Position numbers and translations under genes: made by a program. Shown here in pieces: positions 9,634 to 17,071 of a stretch of DNA of 64,000 nucleotides. Every line of letters begins with the position of its first letter. Position 1 is the first letter of the stretch. Source of the stretch: Actinocatenispora sera (GTDB taxonomy: Bacteria; Actinomycetota; Actinomycetes; Mycobacteriales; Micromonosporaceae). Below the pieces are notes generated by a model. The model made no database searches. It saw nothing but the letters and a program-made list of their open reading frames with translations, and had not been told where the DNA came from. Location: the NCBI RefSeq assembly GCF_018324685.1, contig NZ_AP023354.1:3906001-3970000 (forward strand), read 5' to 3'.

Positions 9634-10578
9634 GTGGACGAGTTGTTCGATCTTGATCCGGGTGCGGTGTTGACGCGAGGCGATCGGGCTGCCCGGTGGG
9701 GCGGTGGCACTCAGCGGGGGATTGAGCCATCGACGCGCACACCGAACGTGTTTCTGTACGCGGATCCGGCGGAGGCAGGCAAGTTCGGCTACGTCGATGG
9801 GTGGGCGCCGGGCGGCGACGTGTTCCTGTATACCGGCGAGGGCAGCGAGGGTGACCAGCAGCTCCAGCAGGGGAACCTGTCGCTGTTGGAGCATCGCAAG
9901 CAGGGTCGGGCGCTGCGGTTGTTCATTGCGGCCTCGGGCAAGCAGCGCGGCGGCAAGTTGCATCGCTACGTGGGCGAGTTCGAAGTGGACCATGACTCGC
10001 CGTGTGCTCAGGAAGATGCGCCGGATGCGTTGGGCGAGACCCGATCGGTTTGGGTGTTCCGGCTGCGTCCGGTGGGGGCGGTCGAGTATCGCGAGTCGGA
10101 TGCCAGCCGTCGCGACGTCGTGGAGGCCGGTCCGCGTGCCGAGCTGGTGGCTGTGGAACGCGTGGTGGCGGTGGAGTCAGATCGCAAGGCAACTCCGGGT
10201 GGCAAGGCGCGCAGGCGTGAGGCTGAGCTCACCGAGCAGTACCGGGCGTGGTTGGAGGCTCAGGGCCACCAGGTCATGCAGTGGAAGCTGACGCTGCCTG
10301 GACAGGTCGCCGCGCTCCGTACGGACCTGTTTGACGCCACCGTTAGCGAGATCTACGAGGCGAAGGGCTCGATCGCGCGGGAGAGCATCCGCATGGCGAT
10401 CGGACAGCTGCTCGACTACCGCCGCCACGTGCCGGTGCCGGGCGCCGCGCTGGCCGTGCTGCTACCTGCTCGTCCCTCGGATGACCTGGTGGATCTGGTG
10501 ACCTCGGCGGGCATGAGCTGCGTGTACCGGCAGGACGCGGGGCGCTTCCATCGGGTCGGCCCGACCACGGCGAGCTGA
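9634..10578 (+). CDS. Predicted type IV (modification-dependent) restriction endonuclease, SRA-like + PD-(D/E)XK
   Basis: 314 aa. Residues about 20-155 resemble the SRA-like reader domain of actinobacterial McrA-type nucleases, with the characteristic run YTGEGSEGDQ at 66-75 followed by a QGN...EHR...GRALRLF pattern. The C-terminal domain has a PD-(D/E)XK site: D231 or D234, then E242-A-K244, and a Q258xxxY262 helix motif. The predicted role is cleavage of DNA carrying modified bases, as defence against phage or foreign plasmids; the modification recognised cannot be read from sequence. GTG start chosen: a TAGCGT -10-like hexamer lies six bases upstream (9622-9627), suggesting a leaderless transcript. 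It stands alone at the element's left end with no methylase beside it, as expected for type IV. The family call is from memory of sequence patterns. Confidence 0.72.
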   Translation: MDELFDLDPGAVLTRGDRAARWGGGTQRGIEPSTRTPNVFLYADPAEAGKFGYVDGWAPGGDVFLYTGEGSEGDQQLQQGNLSLLEHRKQGRALRLFIAASGKQRGGKLHRYVGEFEVDHDSPCAQEDAPDALGETRSVWVFRLRPVGAVEYRESDASRRDVVEAGPRAELVAVERVVAVESDRKATPGGKARRREAELTEQYRAWLEAQGHQVMQWKLTLPGQVAALRTDLFDATVSEIYEAKGSIARESIRMAIGQLLDYRRHVPVPGAALAVLLPARPSDDLVDLVTSAGMSCVYRQDAGRFHRVGPTTAS

Positions 10579-10901
10579 GGCAGTGCCTTTCGGCAGGCAG
10601 CGCTTGCGGCCACGGCTCGTGCCCAGCTGACTCGGGGGCAAGATGGCCCCGGTCCTGGGCCATCGCGGCAGCGCTCGCCCGCAAGCACGGCGAAACGGTG
10701 ACCACGCAGAGGCGAGCGTAAGGCCGTGCCCAACAGCTCGCCCTGGTCCTGGCGGTGCTCGTCGACGGCGGCGCCGGGCGCGGGCCGGCCTACCGCCCGC
10801 CGAGGCCGGAGGCCGTAGGCGGGCGGCCCTTCCCGGACCGTGCCCGGCGCCTGCGCCGCGCCAGCGGCGCCTTGATCCAGTAGAGACTAATTCGGCAATC
10901 C
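10579..10901. other. Non-coding stretch between nuclease and IS481
   Basis: No convincing gene. It contains a GC-rich inverted repeat, CCGCCCGCC (10793-10801) / GGCGGGCGG (10818-10826), without a U-tract, and a run of GGCGCC-type palindromes at 10850-10872. It may terminate the nuclease transcript. An A+T-richer segment (10873-10901) leads into the IS target duplication. Confidence 0.4.
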
Positions 10902-10916
10902 TTGTAACCGACTCCA

Positions 10917-12909
10917 TGTCCTGTCTCGGGTGATGGTTGACAGTCGTGTATCGGCTGATGGTTGACATCGGGTCGTGTTCGGTGGTCCTGTTCGGCGGCG
11001 CTCCGCGGGCGTCATCGAGTCAGGGAGGCCGGGGTTGGCGCTGGTTGCGTTGTCGGTTGTTGAGCGGCGGTTGGACGCGGTGCGGGCGGTGTTGGCGGGC
11101 GCTGCGGTCACGGAGATCGCGGCCTCGGTGGGTGTGTCGCGGCAGACGGTGCATGTCTGGGTGGGCCGGTATCTGGCCGAGGGCGTGAGCGGGTTGGCGG
11201 ATCGGTCTCATCGGCCGGTGTCGTGTCCGCATCGGGTCGGGCCCGATGTTGAGGTGGTAGTGGCGGAGATGCGTCGGGCGCATCCGCGGTGGGGTGCCAA
11301 GCGGATCCGGATGCAGCTGTTGCGTCGCCCGCTGGAGGATGTGGTGGTGCCGTCGACGGCCACGATCAACCGGATCCTGACGCGGCAGGGTTTGGTGCGG
11401 CCTCGGCCGCGGAAGCGTCCTCGTGACTCGTATGTGCGGTGGCAGCGGCCTGGGCCGATGCAGTTGTGGGGTGTCGACATCGTTGGTGGGATCTGGCTGA
11501 TCAACCCGGCCACCGGTGCGCGTCGGGAGGCGAAGGTGGTCACCGGCGTCGATGATCATTCCCGGTTTTGTGTGATGGCGGCGGTGGTGGAACGGGCCAC
11601 CAGCCGGGCGGTGTGTCTGGCGTTCGCGCAGGCCCTGGCCCGGTTCGGGGTGCCCGAAGAGGTGTTGAGCGACAACGGAAAGCAGTTCACCGACCGGTTC
11701 GGTAAGGGCGGGGAGGTGTTGTTCGACAAGATCTGCCGCAAGAACGGCATCACGCATCGGCTCACTCAGCCGGCCTCGCCCAACCAGAACGGGAAGGTGG
11801 AACGTTTCCACGGCACGTTCCGACCGGACTTTCTGGACCAGGCTGAGGCGTTCACCAGCGTGGCGCAGGCGCAGGCGGCGGTGGATGCGTGGGTGGCCGA
11901 CTACAACACCGACCGGCCCCATCAGGCGTTGGACGACACGCTGCCGGTCACTCCCGCCGAGCGGTTCGTCCCGGTCGAGAACCAGCAGCGGACGCTGATT
12001 GACCTGTGGCTGCCGCCGGCGGTCGCCGCCTGTCCGGCACCGGCATCTGCGGCCTGCGGGCAGTCCACGGGCGCGGCTGTCACAGCGGCAGACGAGCCGG
12101 CAGCGGGCTGGACCGGTGGGCCGATCGCTTTCGACCGGGTGGTGCCGCCGTCAGGCAACCTGATGGTCGCCGGCAAACAGTTCTGGCTCGGACCGGCCCG
12201 CGCCGGGATCACGGTCAGTTTCTGGGCAGACACCGACGTGATCCACCTGAGCGCCGCGGGCGGCCGTATCAAGTCGCTGCGATCGCACCTGACGGTCAAC
12301 GACCTGGCCCGCCTGGTCCGGGCGGGCGCGGTGCCCGCCGGGCCACCACCCTTGCCGGCACCCGACCACACCGACGCGATCGAGGTCGATCGCACCGTCA
12401 GCGCCGCCGGCACCGTCTCGCTGGGACAACACATCGTGCTGGCCGCCGAGATCCTCGCCGGGCGGCGGGTCGGGATCCGCATCGAACCCACCACGCTGAT
12501 GATGTTCGATCTCGACACCCGCGAACTGCTGCGCACCCGACCCAACCCGCTGACCACCGCCGAGGTCGGCCGGCTACGCGCAGCGCGGAAAGCAGGACCA
12601 CCACCACGCCCCTCGCTGGAACCGGTCCGGGTCCAACGACGGGCCTCCAACACCGGGGTGGTCATGGTCTGCGGGCAGAAGATCGCCCTGGGCCGCGCCC
12701 ACCGCCACCAGACGCTCACCATCGCGGTGTCCGACACGACTCTGGCCATCGACCTCGACGACGGCGACACCAAGATCGTGCGGCGCACCACCACCCAACC
12801 GGTCCGTAACATCAAAGCCGACCGGCCGCGGGCGGTCCCCCAAATTTCCTAGACCCAGCGTCAACCATCACTTGACACAGATCCGTCAACCATCACCTGA
12901 GTCAAGACA
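10917..12909 (+). mobile_element. IS481-family insertion sequence (1,993 bp) with 15-bp target duplication
   Basis: Flanked by the exact direct repeat TTGTAACCGACTCCA at 10902-10916 and 12910-12924. The ends are imperfect inverted repeats (left begins TGTCCTGTCTCGGGTGATGG; the right end reverse-complemented begins TGTCTTGACTCAGGTGATGG). Each end carries two copies of TGATGGTTGAC (10931-10941 and 10956-10966; reverse-complement copies at 12860-12870 and 12885-12895), 25 bp apart and 14 bp from the tip on both sides, presumably transposase sites. It carries one transposase gene. Confidence 0.9.
11035..12852 (+). CDS. IS481-family DDE transposase with long C-terminal extension
   Basis: About 605 aa. 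The N-terminal helix-turn-helix (VTEIAASVGVSRQTVHVWVGRY) is followed by an rve integrase core: the first Asp in QLWGVDIVGG, the second in LSDNGKQF, and Glu in NQNGKVERFHGTFR, completing the DDE triad. It is longer than a typical IS481 transposase: the last ~250 residues hold two related predicted beta-barrel segments (around NLMVAGKQFWLG and VVMVCGQKIALG) like the Mu-transposase C-terminal domain. Start: TTG 11035 is preferred over GTG 10975 (same frame) because AGGGAGG lies six bases upstream and family members begin at this point (ALVALSVVE). Intact, so the IS may be active. Confidence 0.9.
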   Translation: MALVALSVVERRLDAVRAVLAGAAVTEIAASVGVSRQTVHVWVGRYLAEGVSGLADRSHRPVSCPHRVGPDVEVVVAEMRRAHPRWGAKRIRMQLLRRPLEDVVVPSTATINRILTRQGLVRPRPRKRPRDSYVRWQRPGPMQLWGVDIVGGIWLINPATGARREAKVVTGVDDHSRFCVMAAVVERATSRAVCLAFAQALARFGVPEEVLSDNGKQFTDRFGKGGEVLFDKICRKNGITHRLTQPASPNQNGKVERFHGTFRPDFLDQAEAFTSVAQAQAAVDAWVADYNTDRPHQALDDTLPVTPAERFVPVENQQRTLIDLWLPPAVAACPAPASAACGQSTGAAVTAADEPAAGWTGGPIAFDRVVPPSGNLMVAGKQFWLGPARAGITVSFWADTDVIHLSAAGGRIKSLRSHLTVNDLARLVRAGAVPAGPPPLPAPDHTDAIEVDRTVSAAGTVSLGQHIVLAAEILAGRRVGIRIEPTTLMMFDLDTRELLRTRPNPLTTAEVGRLRAARKAGPPPRPSLEPVRVQRRASNTGVVMVCGQKIALGRAHRHQTLTIAVSDTTLAIDLDDGDTKIVRRTTTQPVRNIKADRPRAVPQIS

Positions 12910-12932
12910 TTGTAACCGACTCCAGGGAGAGG

Positions 12933-13856
12933 TCACTGGCGCATGCCATTGATGCGAGCCCGATGTTCCTCGCGTTGGCGGGCTGCGTTAACGCGTAGCG
13001 CCTTGGCGTATTCGGCCTTAATTGCCTCTTGATGAAGCTTCGTTACGTCCGCACGCGTGCGCTTGCCCGCAAGGACTGCGTTGCAGAATTCGTTTCCATG
13101 AACCACGCACCAATACGATTTGAGAAGCTTACCTTCGCGCTCGCCATCGTCGTCGGGAATTTTCGCGATTGTCACGTCTTCCCAGATCGAGGTGCTAGGG
13201 GCGCCATCGCAGCCGCAGGTTGCGGCCAAGTAGTCGCTCTTATTCGCCCAGTCCCATATACTTCCTGCCACAATCATCTGATGCCGGTCGGCCTGCTGTG
13301 CCGCCTTTGCTGCGTAGTTGACGGCTTTCCCGGCCCAGACTGGCTCTTGATGTTTGGTGCGTGGCACACCGACTCGCTTGACCAATAGGGGACTCGCTGC
13401 AAGGCCGACCTTCAGACCGGTCTCAGGAAGGTCGGGCCATCGCTTCTCCAATCGCGGTACGAGATATCGATAACTGAATGTCTTGATGGTGATACCCGCG
13501 CAAATAGCTCGCGCGTATCTGTGGTCGCCCCAAAACAACCCGAAAGCGCCATCGCCTTGTATCGCAACGAAGTCGGCATCAAACTTGTCGAAGACCTGTG
13601 CAATGTTGCCTGTCGATGCTTGATAAATGCTCGCCGTGGACTGCGGGTATTTGTTTACTCCAAGCTGCGTGGAGTTGCGCATGTCTGCCACCACTGCCAC
13701 TGCATCGGTGAGTCGATGCCAGGTTCTGGCCTCGATGGGAAGCTTCTCGACATCGAGCGAGTGTCCACTGTCTATAACATCAGGGTTTGTCCCGAGTTCA
13801 ACCGAAACACTCTTGTCGATATCGGCCAGGAAATCATCCAGGTCAACCGCAGTCAT
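12933..13856 (-). CDS. pycC: Class III nucleotide cyclase, Pycsar cyclase (PycC-like)
   Basis: 307 aa. Class III cyclase catalytic domain: first metal Asp D58 in VVADMRNST, second metal Asp D102 in AIQGDGAFGLF, and the C-terminal signature PVWAGKAVNYAAK with N180 and K184 where adenylyl cyclases have Asn and Arg. Pycsar cyclases make cCMP or cUMP on phage infection; that this is one is inferred mainly from the adjacent, divergently transcribed Pycsar-type effector (14008-14514). Substrate specificity cannot be read here. ATG 13856 was chosen because GGAGGGG lies just upstream; a longer frame to 13934 exists but has no good ribosome site. A TAAGAT -10-like hexamer sits at 13883-13888 on the minus strand. 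The IS481 copy ends 8 bp beyond the stop codon (excluding the target duplication). Base composition is visibly lower in GC than the backbone, suggesting separate acquisition. Confidence 0.75.
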   Translation of the reverse strand: MTAVDLDDFLADIDKSVSVELGTNPDVIDSGHSLDVEKLPIEARTWHRLTDAVAVVADMRNSTQLGVNKYPQSTASIYQASTGNIAQVFDKFDADFVAIQGDGAFGLFWGDHRYARAICAGITIKTFSYRYLVPRLEKRWPDLPETGLKVGLAASPLLVKRVGVPRTKHQEPVWAGKAVNYAAKAAQQADRHQMIVAGSIWDWANKSDYLAATCGCDGAPSTSIWEDVTIAKIPDDDGEREGKLLKSYWCVVHGNEFCNAVLAGKRTRADVTKLHQEAIKAEYAKALRVNAARQREEHRARINGMRQ

Positions 13857-14007
13857 GGCCCCTCCGCTCACCGGATTCTCGGATCTTAGGAGGAAACCAT
13901 GCTCTGCTGCGTCGATCGTCTGTATGACGGGCACTCAGGCGTTTCGTGGGTAATCTTGACCGAAAGACTGATCCCGGTGGCGCAATCGGCGCAGATCATC
14001 GGATATT

Positions 14008-14514
14008 GTGAAGGCTGACGATGCTTGGCGACCACTCGGGCAGGTCAACGAATGGATTCGATTCGCAGACACGAAGGCTGCGGCAACTCTTGCCGGGAGC
14101 AGCGTGTTGGGGGGAATTCTTGTCCGATCGATCCCGCGGGCTTCGGACTTTCATCACGATGCAATTCACGCCATTCATGCCATTGTTCTTTCTCTTGCGA
14201 TCGTATGCATTGGTGCGAGCGCCGTTATTAGCTTACGTACGCTGGCTCCAAGGTTGCGATCTCTCGGCGAACCCGACTCAATGATCTATTTTGATCATAT
14301 TGCGCGCCGTTACGGCTCGGACAAGGAGCTTTACATCCGCCGCTTCGTGAGGCTGTCAGCCAAGGATAACTTGGTTGCTGAACAAGTGGTCGAACAGATC
14401 TGGGCGAACAGCTGTGTCGCTCGACGTAAATTTCAACATGTCGCATTGGCAATCTATTTGCTCGGCGCGGGGATGATTCTTTCGGGTTTGGCCGTTCTGG
14501 TGCAAAGGCTTTGA
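14008..14514 (+). CDS. pycTM: Pycsar effector membrane protein (PycTM-like)
   Basis: 168 aa. N-terminal pattern VNEWIRFADTKAAATLAG (13-30) continuing into hydrophobic segments at about 23-40 and 53-76, then a soluble middle (IYFDHIARRYGSDKELYIRR, 93-112) and a C-terminal membrane segment at about 144-165. This architecture matches the Pycsar effector domain formerly called DUF5706. In characterised Pycsar systems the TM effector binds the cyclic pyrimidine nucleotide and damages the inner membrane, aborting infection. Here it is divergent from the cyclase across 151 bp rather than co-transcribed. GTG start 14008; an ATG at 14021 opens another frame without family similarity. Codon use is A/T-richer than the flanking genes. 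Confidence 0.75.
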   Translation: MKADDAWRPLGQVNEWIRFADTKAAATLAGSSVLGGILVRSIPRASDFHHDAIHAIHAIVLSLAIVCIGASAVISLRTLAPRLRSLGEPDSMIYFDHIARRYGSDKELYIRRFVRLSAKDNLVAEQVVEQIWANSCVARRKFQHVALAIYLLGAGMILSGLAVLVQRL

Positions 14515-14524
14515 ATTGCGCTGG

Positions 14525-15346
14525 CTAGACGCGAGCAATTGCGGCAATGGATGCCCACGCCAGCACCCGTCGTGCATCAATGTTGAGAGTAGTGCTAATC
14601 GCCTTTGCAGTGAGTTTCACGGGGCGGTGTGGTGCTGCCTTAAGTGCGATGATCGCAGCATCATAGGAAACTTCGCCACTGATACCCCGGGGGTCAATGA
14701 GGTAGAGGCGCTCGTGTTTGCCGGCGAGGACGTTCCAGGGTGAAGCATCAGCGTGGCACAGTCCAGGCACGTGGTTGAGGGCCAGTGTGTCTAGATCCGC
14801 CAGGGCGGCGCGGCGTTCTTTTGTGGAAGCAACCTGACACCCGGGCGCGAGGTCTCGGAGGCGATCGTCGGTGAGTCGGTCGCGGAGCCAGTCGACGAGG
14901 TTCGGTAAGTCCGACGTGGGCGCTGGCTGACCTATGAGAGGGCCGAGCATCGCAGCGACTTGCTCGGGCTCTGGAAGAACGTTCTGGTCGCCGAGTGGTG
15001 TTCCGGGCTCGATCATGTCCATGACTGTCCATGTGCCGTGATCGGTGGTGCTGACCTCGTGGACCTGAGGCGATACCCCGATCTGCGCAAGTGCAACGCT
15101 AATGGCGCCTTGATGGCGGCCGTTCGGGTCGGGGCTGGATCGTAGGACGATCTGGCCATCCGGGGTGTTCGCTTTGACGACGAGGCCGAATCGGGCCGGG
15201 AGTACGGCGATCGGTTCTGCGTTGTACCGGACGCACAGCTCGTGCAGCTCCCCAGCTACCGACATCGACCAGGGCTCGGCGAGTTCTGGCCAGCGGGCGC
15301 TGATGCCCGCAAGGACATGGGTGCTTACAGCGATGGGCTCGAACAC
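14525..15346 (-). CDS. APH-like small-molecule kinase (aminoglycoside/hydroxyurea kinase type)
   Basis: 273 aa. Protein-kinase-like fold of the APH superfamily. Brenner motif H198-A-D200 with N205 (CHADASPWNVL), then a metal-binding LID218PRGISGEVSYD that resembles the StrB/hydroxyurea kinase branch (IDPKGLxGDPxYD). The predicted reaction is ATP-dependent phosphorylation of a hydroxyl on a small molecule; the substrate is unknown. It is the last gene of the minus-strand operon GntR-HAD-kinase; its GTG start (15346) is 2 nt beyond the HAD stop codon, so translation is likely coupled. It could be a resistance gene or a metabolic kinase paired with the HAD phosphatase. Confidence 0.72.
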   Translation of the reverse strand: MFEPIAVSTHVLAGISARWPELAEPWSMSVAGELHELCVRYNAEPIAVLPARFGLVVKANTPDGQIVLRSSPDPNGRHQGAISVALAQIGVSPQVHEVSTTDHGTWTVMDMIEPGTPLGDQNVLPEPEQVAAMLGPLIGQPAPTSDLPNLVDWLRDRLTDDRLRDLAPGCQVASTKERRAALADLDTLALNHVPGLCHADASPWNVLAGKHERLYLIDPRGISGEVSYDAAIIALKAAPHRPVKLTAKAISTTLNIDARRVLAWASIAAIARV

Positions 15347-15348
15347 GG

Positions 15349-16044
15349 TCAGGCTCCGCGGCTAGGATCGTGGATCCTGTGGATCGCGTCGGCGAGGTCA
15401 TGCATGTCGGCAATCGTGACCGTCGCACCGGCGTTGTTGAGACATTCGGCTTTGCCAGGCTTATTCACGTAGCCGATGCTGGCTGCTCCCGCGGCCTGCG
15501 CTGCCTCGATGTCGGTGGCTGAGTCGCCGATCAGTACGCAGTCCGCGGCCGGGACGTGGTGACGTCGTGCTGCCTCGTGCACGGGCCACGGGTTGGGCTT
15601 CATGAGTTCAGGTGCGGCGTGGGGCCGGCCGATGACCTCGGCGATGTAGTCGGTGAGGTGGTGTTTGTCGAGGTAGGCGCAGACGGCGGCGGCTGAGTTG
15701 TTGCTGACAATGACGACGGGGCGGCCGGTGCGTTGGGCGGCATCGAGCATGTCTCGACATCCGGGGGTCGGCTCGGCGGTGCGGGCGGCTTCGGTCTCGG
15801 CGGCACTGACGAGGGCTTCGATGGTGTCGGCCTGGTCGCGGTGCTGGCGGATGAGTTCGGCGCCGAGTTCGGGTGGTCCGTACTGGTCGGCGTCGTCGGG
15901 TAGCGGGACGCCGGCGGCGGCGAGTTGGGCGGCGAGTCGATCGGCGACGGTGCGGGCGGATGCGCCGGCGAACAGGTGGGCGGTCGGCCCGTCGAAGTCG
16001 AGCAAGATCAGGCTGGCAGAGGCGAGGACCTGTGCGGGGGTCAT
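15349..16044 (-). CDS. HAD-superfamily phosphatase
   Basis: 231 aa. All four HAD motifs are visible: motif I LLD16FD18GP, motif II VIVS114NNS, motif III K149 in MKPNPWP, motif IV IGD174SATD178IEAA. The cap insertion between motifs I and II indicates a C1-type small-molecule phosphatase of the phosphoglycolate-phosphatase-like group. ATG 16044 overlaps the TGA of the GntR gene by four bases (ATGA), so it is translationally coupled to the regulator; the kinase follows. Substrate unknown. A longer in-frame extension to 16089 runs into the regulator gene and is unlikely. Confidence 0.8.
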   Translation of the reverse strand: MTPAQVLASASLILLDFDGPTAHLFAGASARTVADRLAAQLAAAGVPLPDDADQYGPPELGAELIRQHRDQADTIEALVSAAETEAARTAEPTPGCRDMLDAAQRTGRPVVIVSNNSAAAVCAYLDKHHLTDYIAEVIGRPHAAPELMKPNPWPVHEAARRHHVPAADCVLIGDSATDIEAAQAAGAASIGYVNKPGKAECLNNAGATVTIADMHDLADAIHRIHDPSRGA

Positions 16045-16904
16045 AGCGGGTAGTCCTGGGCGATGGTGTCCCAGCGGGTGTCGAACCACTGTTGTGCCTG
16101 CTCGATGAACTCGCGGGAGATCGAGGTGTCTCCGTCGGTGTCGGCGAAGTGGAACAGGGTCGAGTCCTTGCCGAGCACGTCGCGGATGACGGTCGGGGTG
16201 CCGTCGATGCTGACTCGGTTGTCGATCACCGAGTACAGGCCGAAGAACGCTTCGGCGTGGTTGATGACGTAGAGCTTGAACGAGGGTGGCATGTCGTGGG
16301 TGCGGACCTCGACGCGGGCGCTGGGCACCAGCCCCATCGCGGCAAGTTCGCGCACGGGCTCGGCGATGCTCTCGACCGACCGGCGGATGATCCGGTCGGC
16401 GCGGGCTCGTACGGCGGGGTCGTCCTGGCCGGTCTCGGCGTTGGACGGCAGCGTCGTGGGTCGGCTGACGTCGGTCAGTAGCAGTCGGATCGCGATGGAC
16501 TGCGGGGTGAGGCGTCCGGCGCGGACCTTGTCCAGCGGTTCGGTGATCGCACCGGCCAGCGTCTCGCCGGAGAATCCGGCGAAGTCGATCGACACGTGCG
16601 CCCGGTCGAACGCGGCTTCGATGTGGGGCCGGAGTCCGACTGCCCGCTCGGTTCGCTGCCGTACGAACACGCCGCTGCCCTGCCGGCTGACCGTGAGGTG
16701 CTCGGCGTGCAGCTGCGCCAGGGCGCGCTTGACGGTCTCACGGGCGACGTTGTACCGGGCCGCGAGGTCGTTCTGTGAGGGGAGCTTGTTGCCGGGCGGG
16801 AACCGGCCGGTCAGGATCGCTGCTCGTAGCGCGTTCGCGATCTGCTGTGCCGGCGACCGGGGGTCGTCCGGGTCCAGATCGGACAGCGCATCCGTCTGCG
16901 TCAT
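16041..16904 (-). CDS. GntR-family transcriptional regulator (KorSA-like AICE repressor)
   Basis: 287 aa. N-terminal GntR winged helix-turn-helix at about 19-83 (QQIANALRAAILTGRFPPGN ... YNVARETVKRAL ... GSGVFVRQ) followed by a ~200-residue C-terminal effector/dimerisation domain I cannot place. By position it corresponds to KorSA of pSAM2-type elements, which represses the activator gene pra and hence replication and transfer. ATG 16904 is preferred over GTG 16910: TACCCT, read on the minus strand at 16911-16916, lies six bases upstream, typical of a leaderless start. Palindromic operators in the control region overlap this promoter and the divergent pra promoter, implying autorepression. 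First gene of the operon with the HAD phosphatase and kinase. Confidence 0.85.
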   Translation of the reverse strand: MTQTDALSDLDPDDPRSPAQQIANALRAAILTGRFPPGNKLPSQNDLAARYNVARETVKRALAQLHAEHLTVSRQGSGVFVRQRTERAVGLRPHIEAAFDRAHVSIDFAGFSGETLAGAITEPLDKVRAGRLTPQSIAIRLLLTDVSRPTTLPSNAETGQDDPAVRARADRIIRRSVESIAEPVRELAAMGLVPSARVEVRTHDMPPSFKLYVINHAEAFFGLYSVIDNRVSIDGTPTVIRDVLGKDSTLFHFADTDGDTSISREFIEQAQQWFDTRWDTIAQDYPL

Positions 16905-16925
16905 TGCCACAGGGTACGGGCTGAC

Positions 16926-17015
16926 TAGCCAGGATGGCTAAATCTGCCCGACATGGTTGACATGGCGAGCCAAGCGAGTCATGCTGATCTCGGCGCACGA
17001 CTAGCCAAGCTAGTC
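16926..17015. promoter_or_regulatory. Divergent control region: three GntR operators and pra promoter
   Basis: Operator 1: TAGCCA-GGA-TGGCTA at 16926-16940, just upstream of the regulator's TACCCT -10. Operator 2: TGGCGAGCCA (one mismatch from palindrome) at 16963-16972, inside the spacer of the plus-strand promoter. Operator 3: GACTAGC-CAA-GCTAGTC at 16999-17015, downstream of that promoter. Plus-strand promoter: perfect -35 TTGACA at 16957-16962, 17-bp spacer, -10 CATGCT at 16980-16985. All operators share the TAGCCA half-site. A repressor bound here would block both directions. Confidence 0.75.
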
Positions 17016-17071
17016 ACAAAGTAGCCCGGTCGAGAGCGGCCAATGGGGCATCGAGTAGAGGAGTGGTTGTT

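Noticed and set aside
12933-13934. Longer cyclase start at 13934
   Set aside because: The 26-residue extension lacks a ribosome site, while ATG 13856 has GGAGGGG directly upstream.
14525-15346. Calling the element kinase a specific aminoglycoside-resistance gene
   Set aside because: Motifs place it in the APH superfamily only; nothing in the sequence fixes the substrate.
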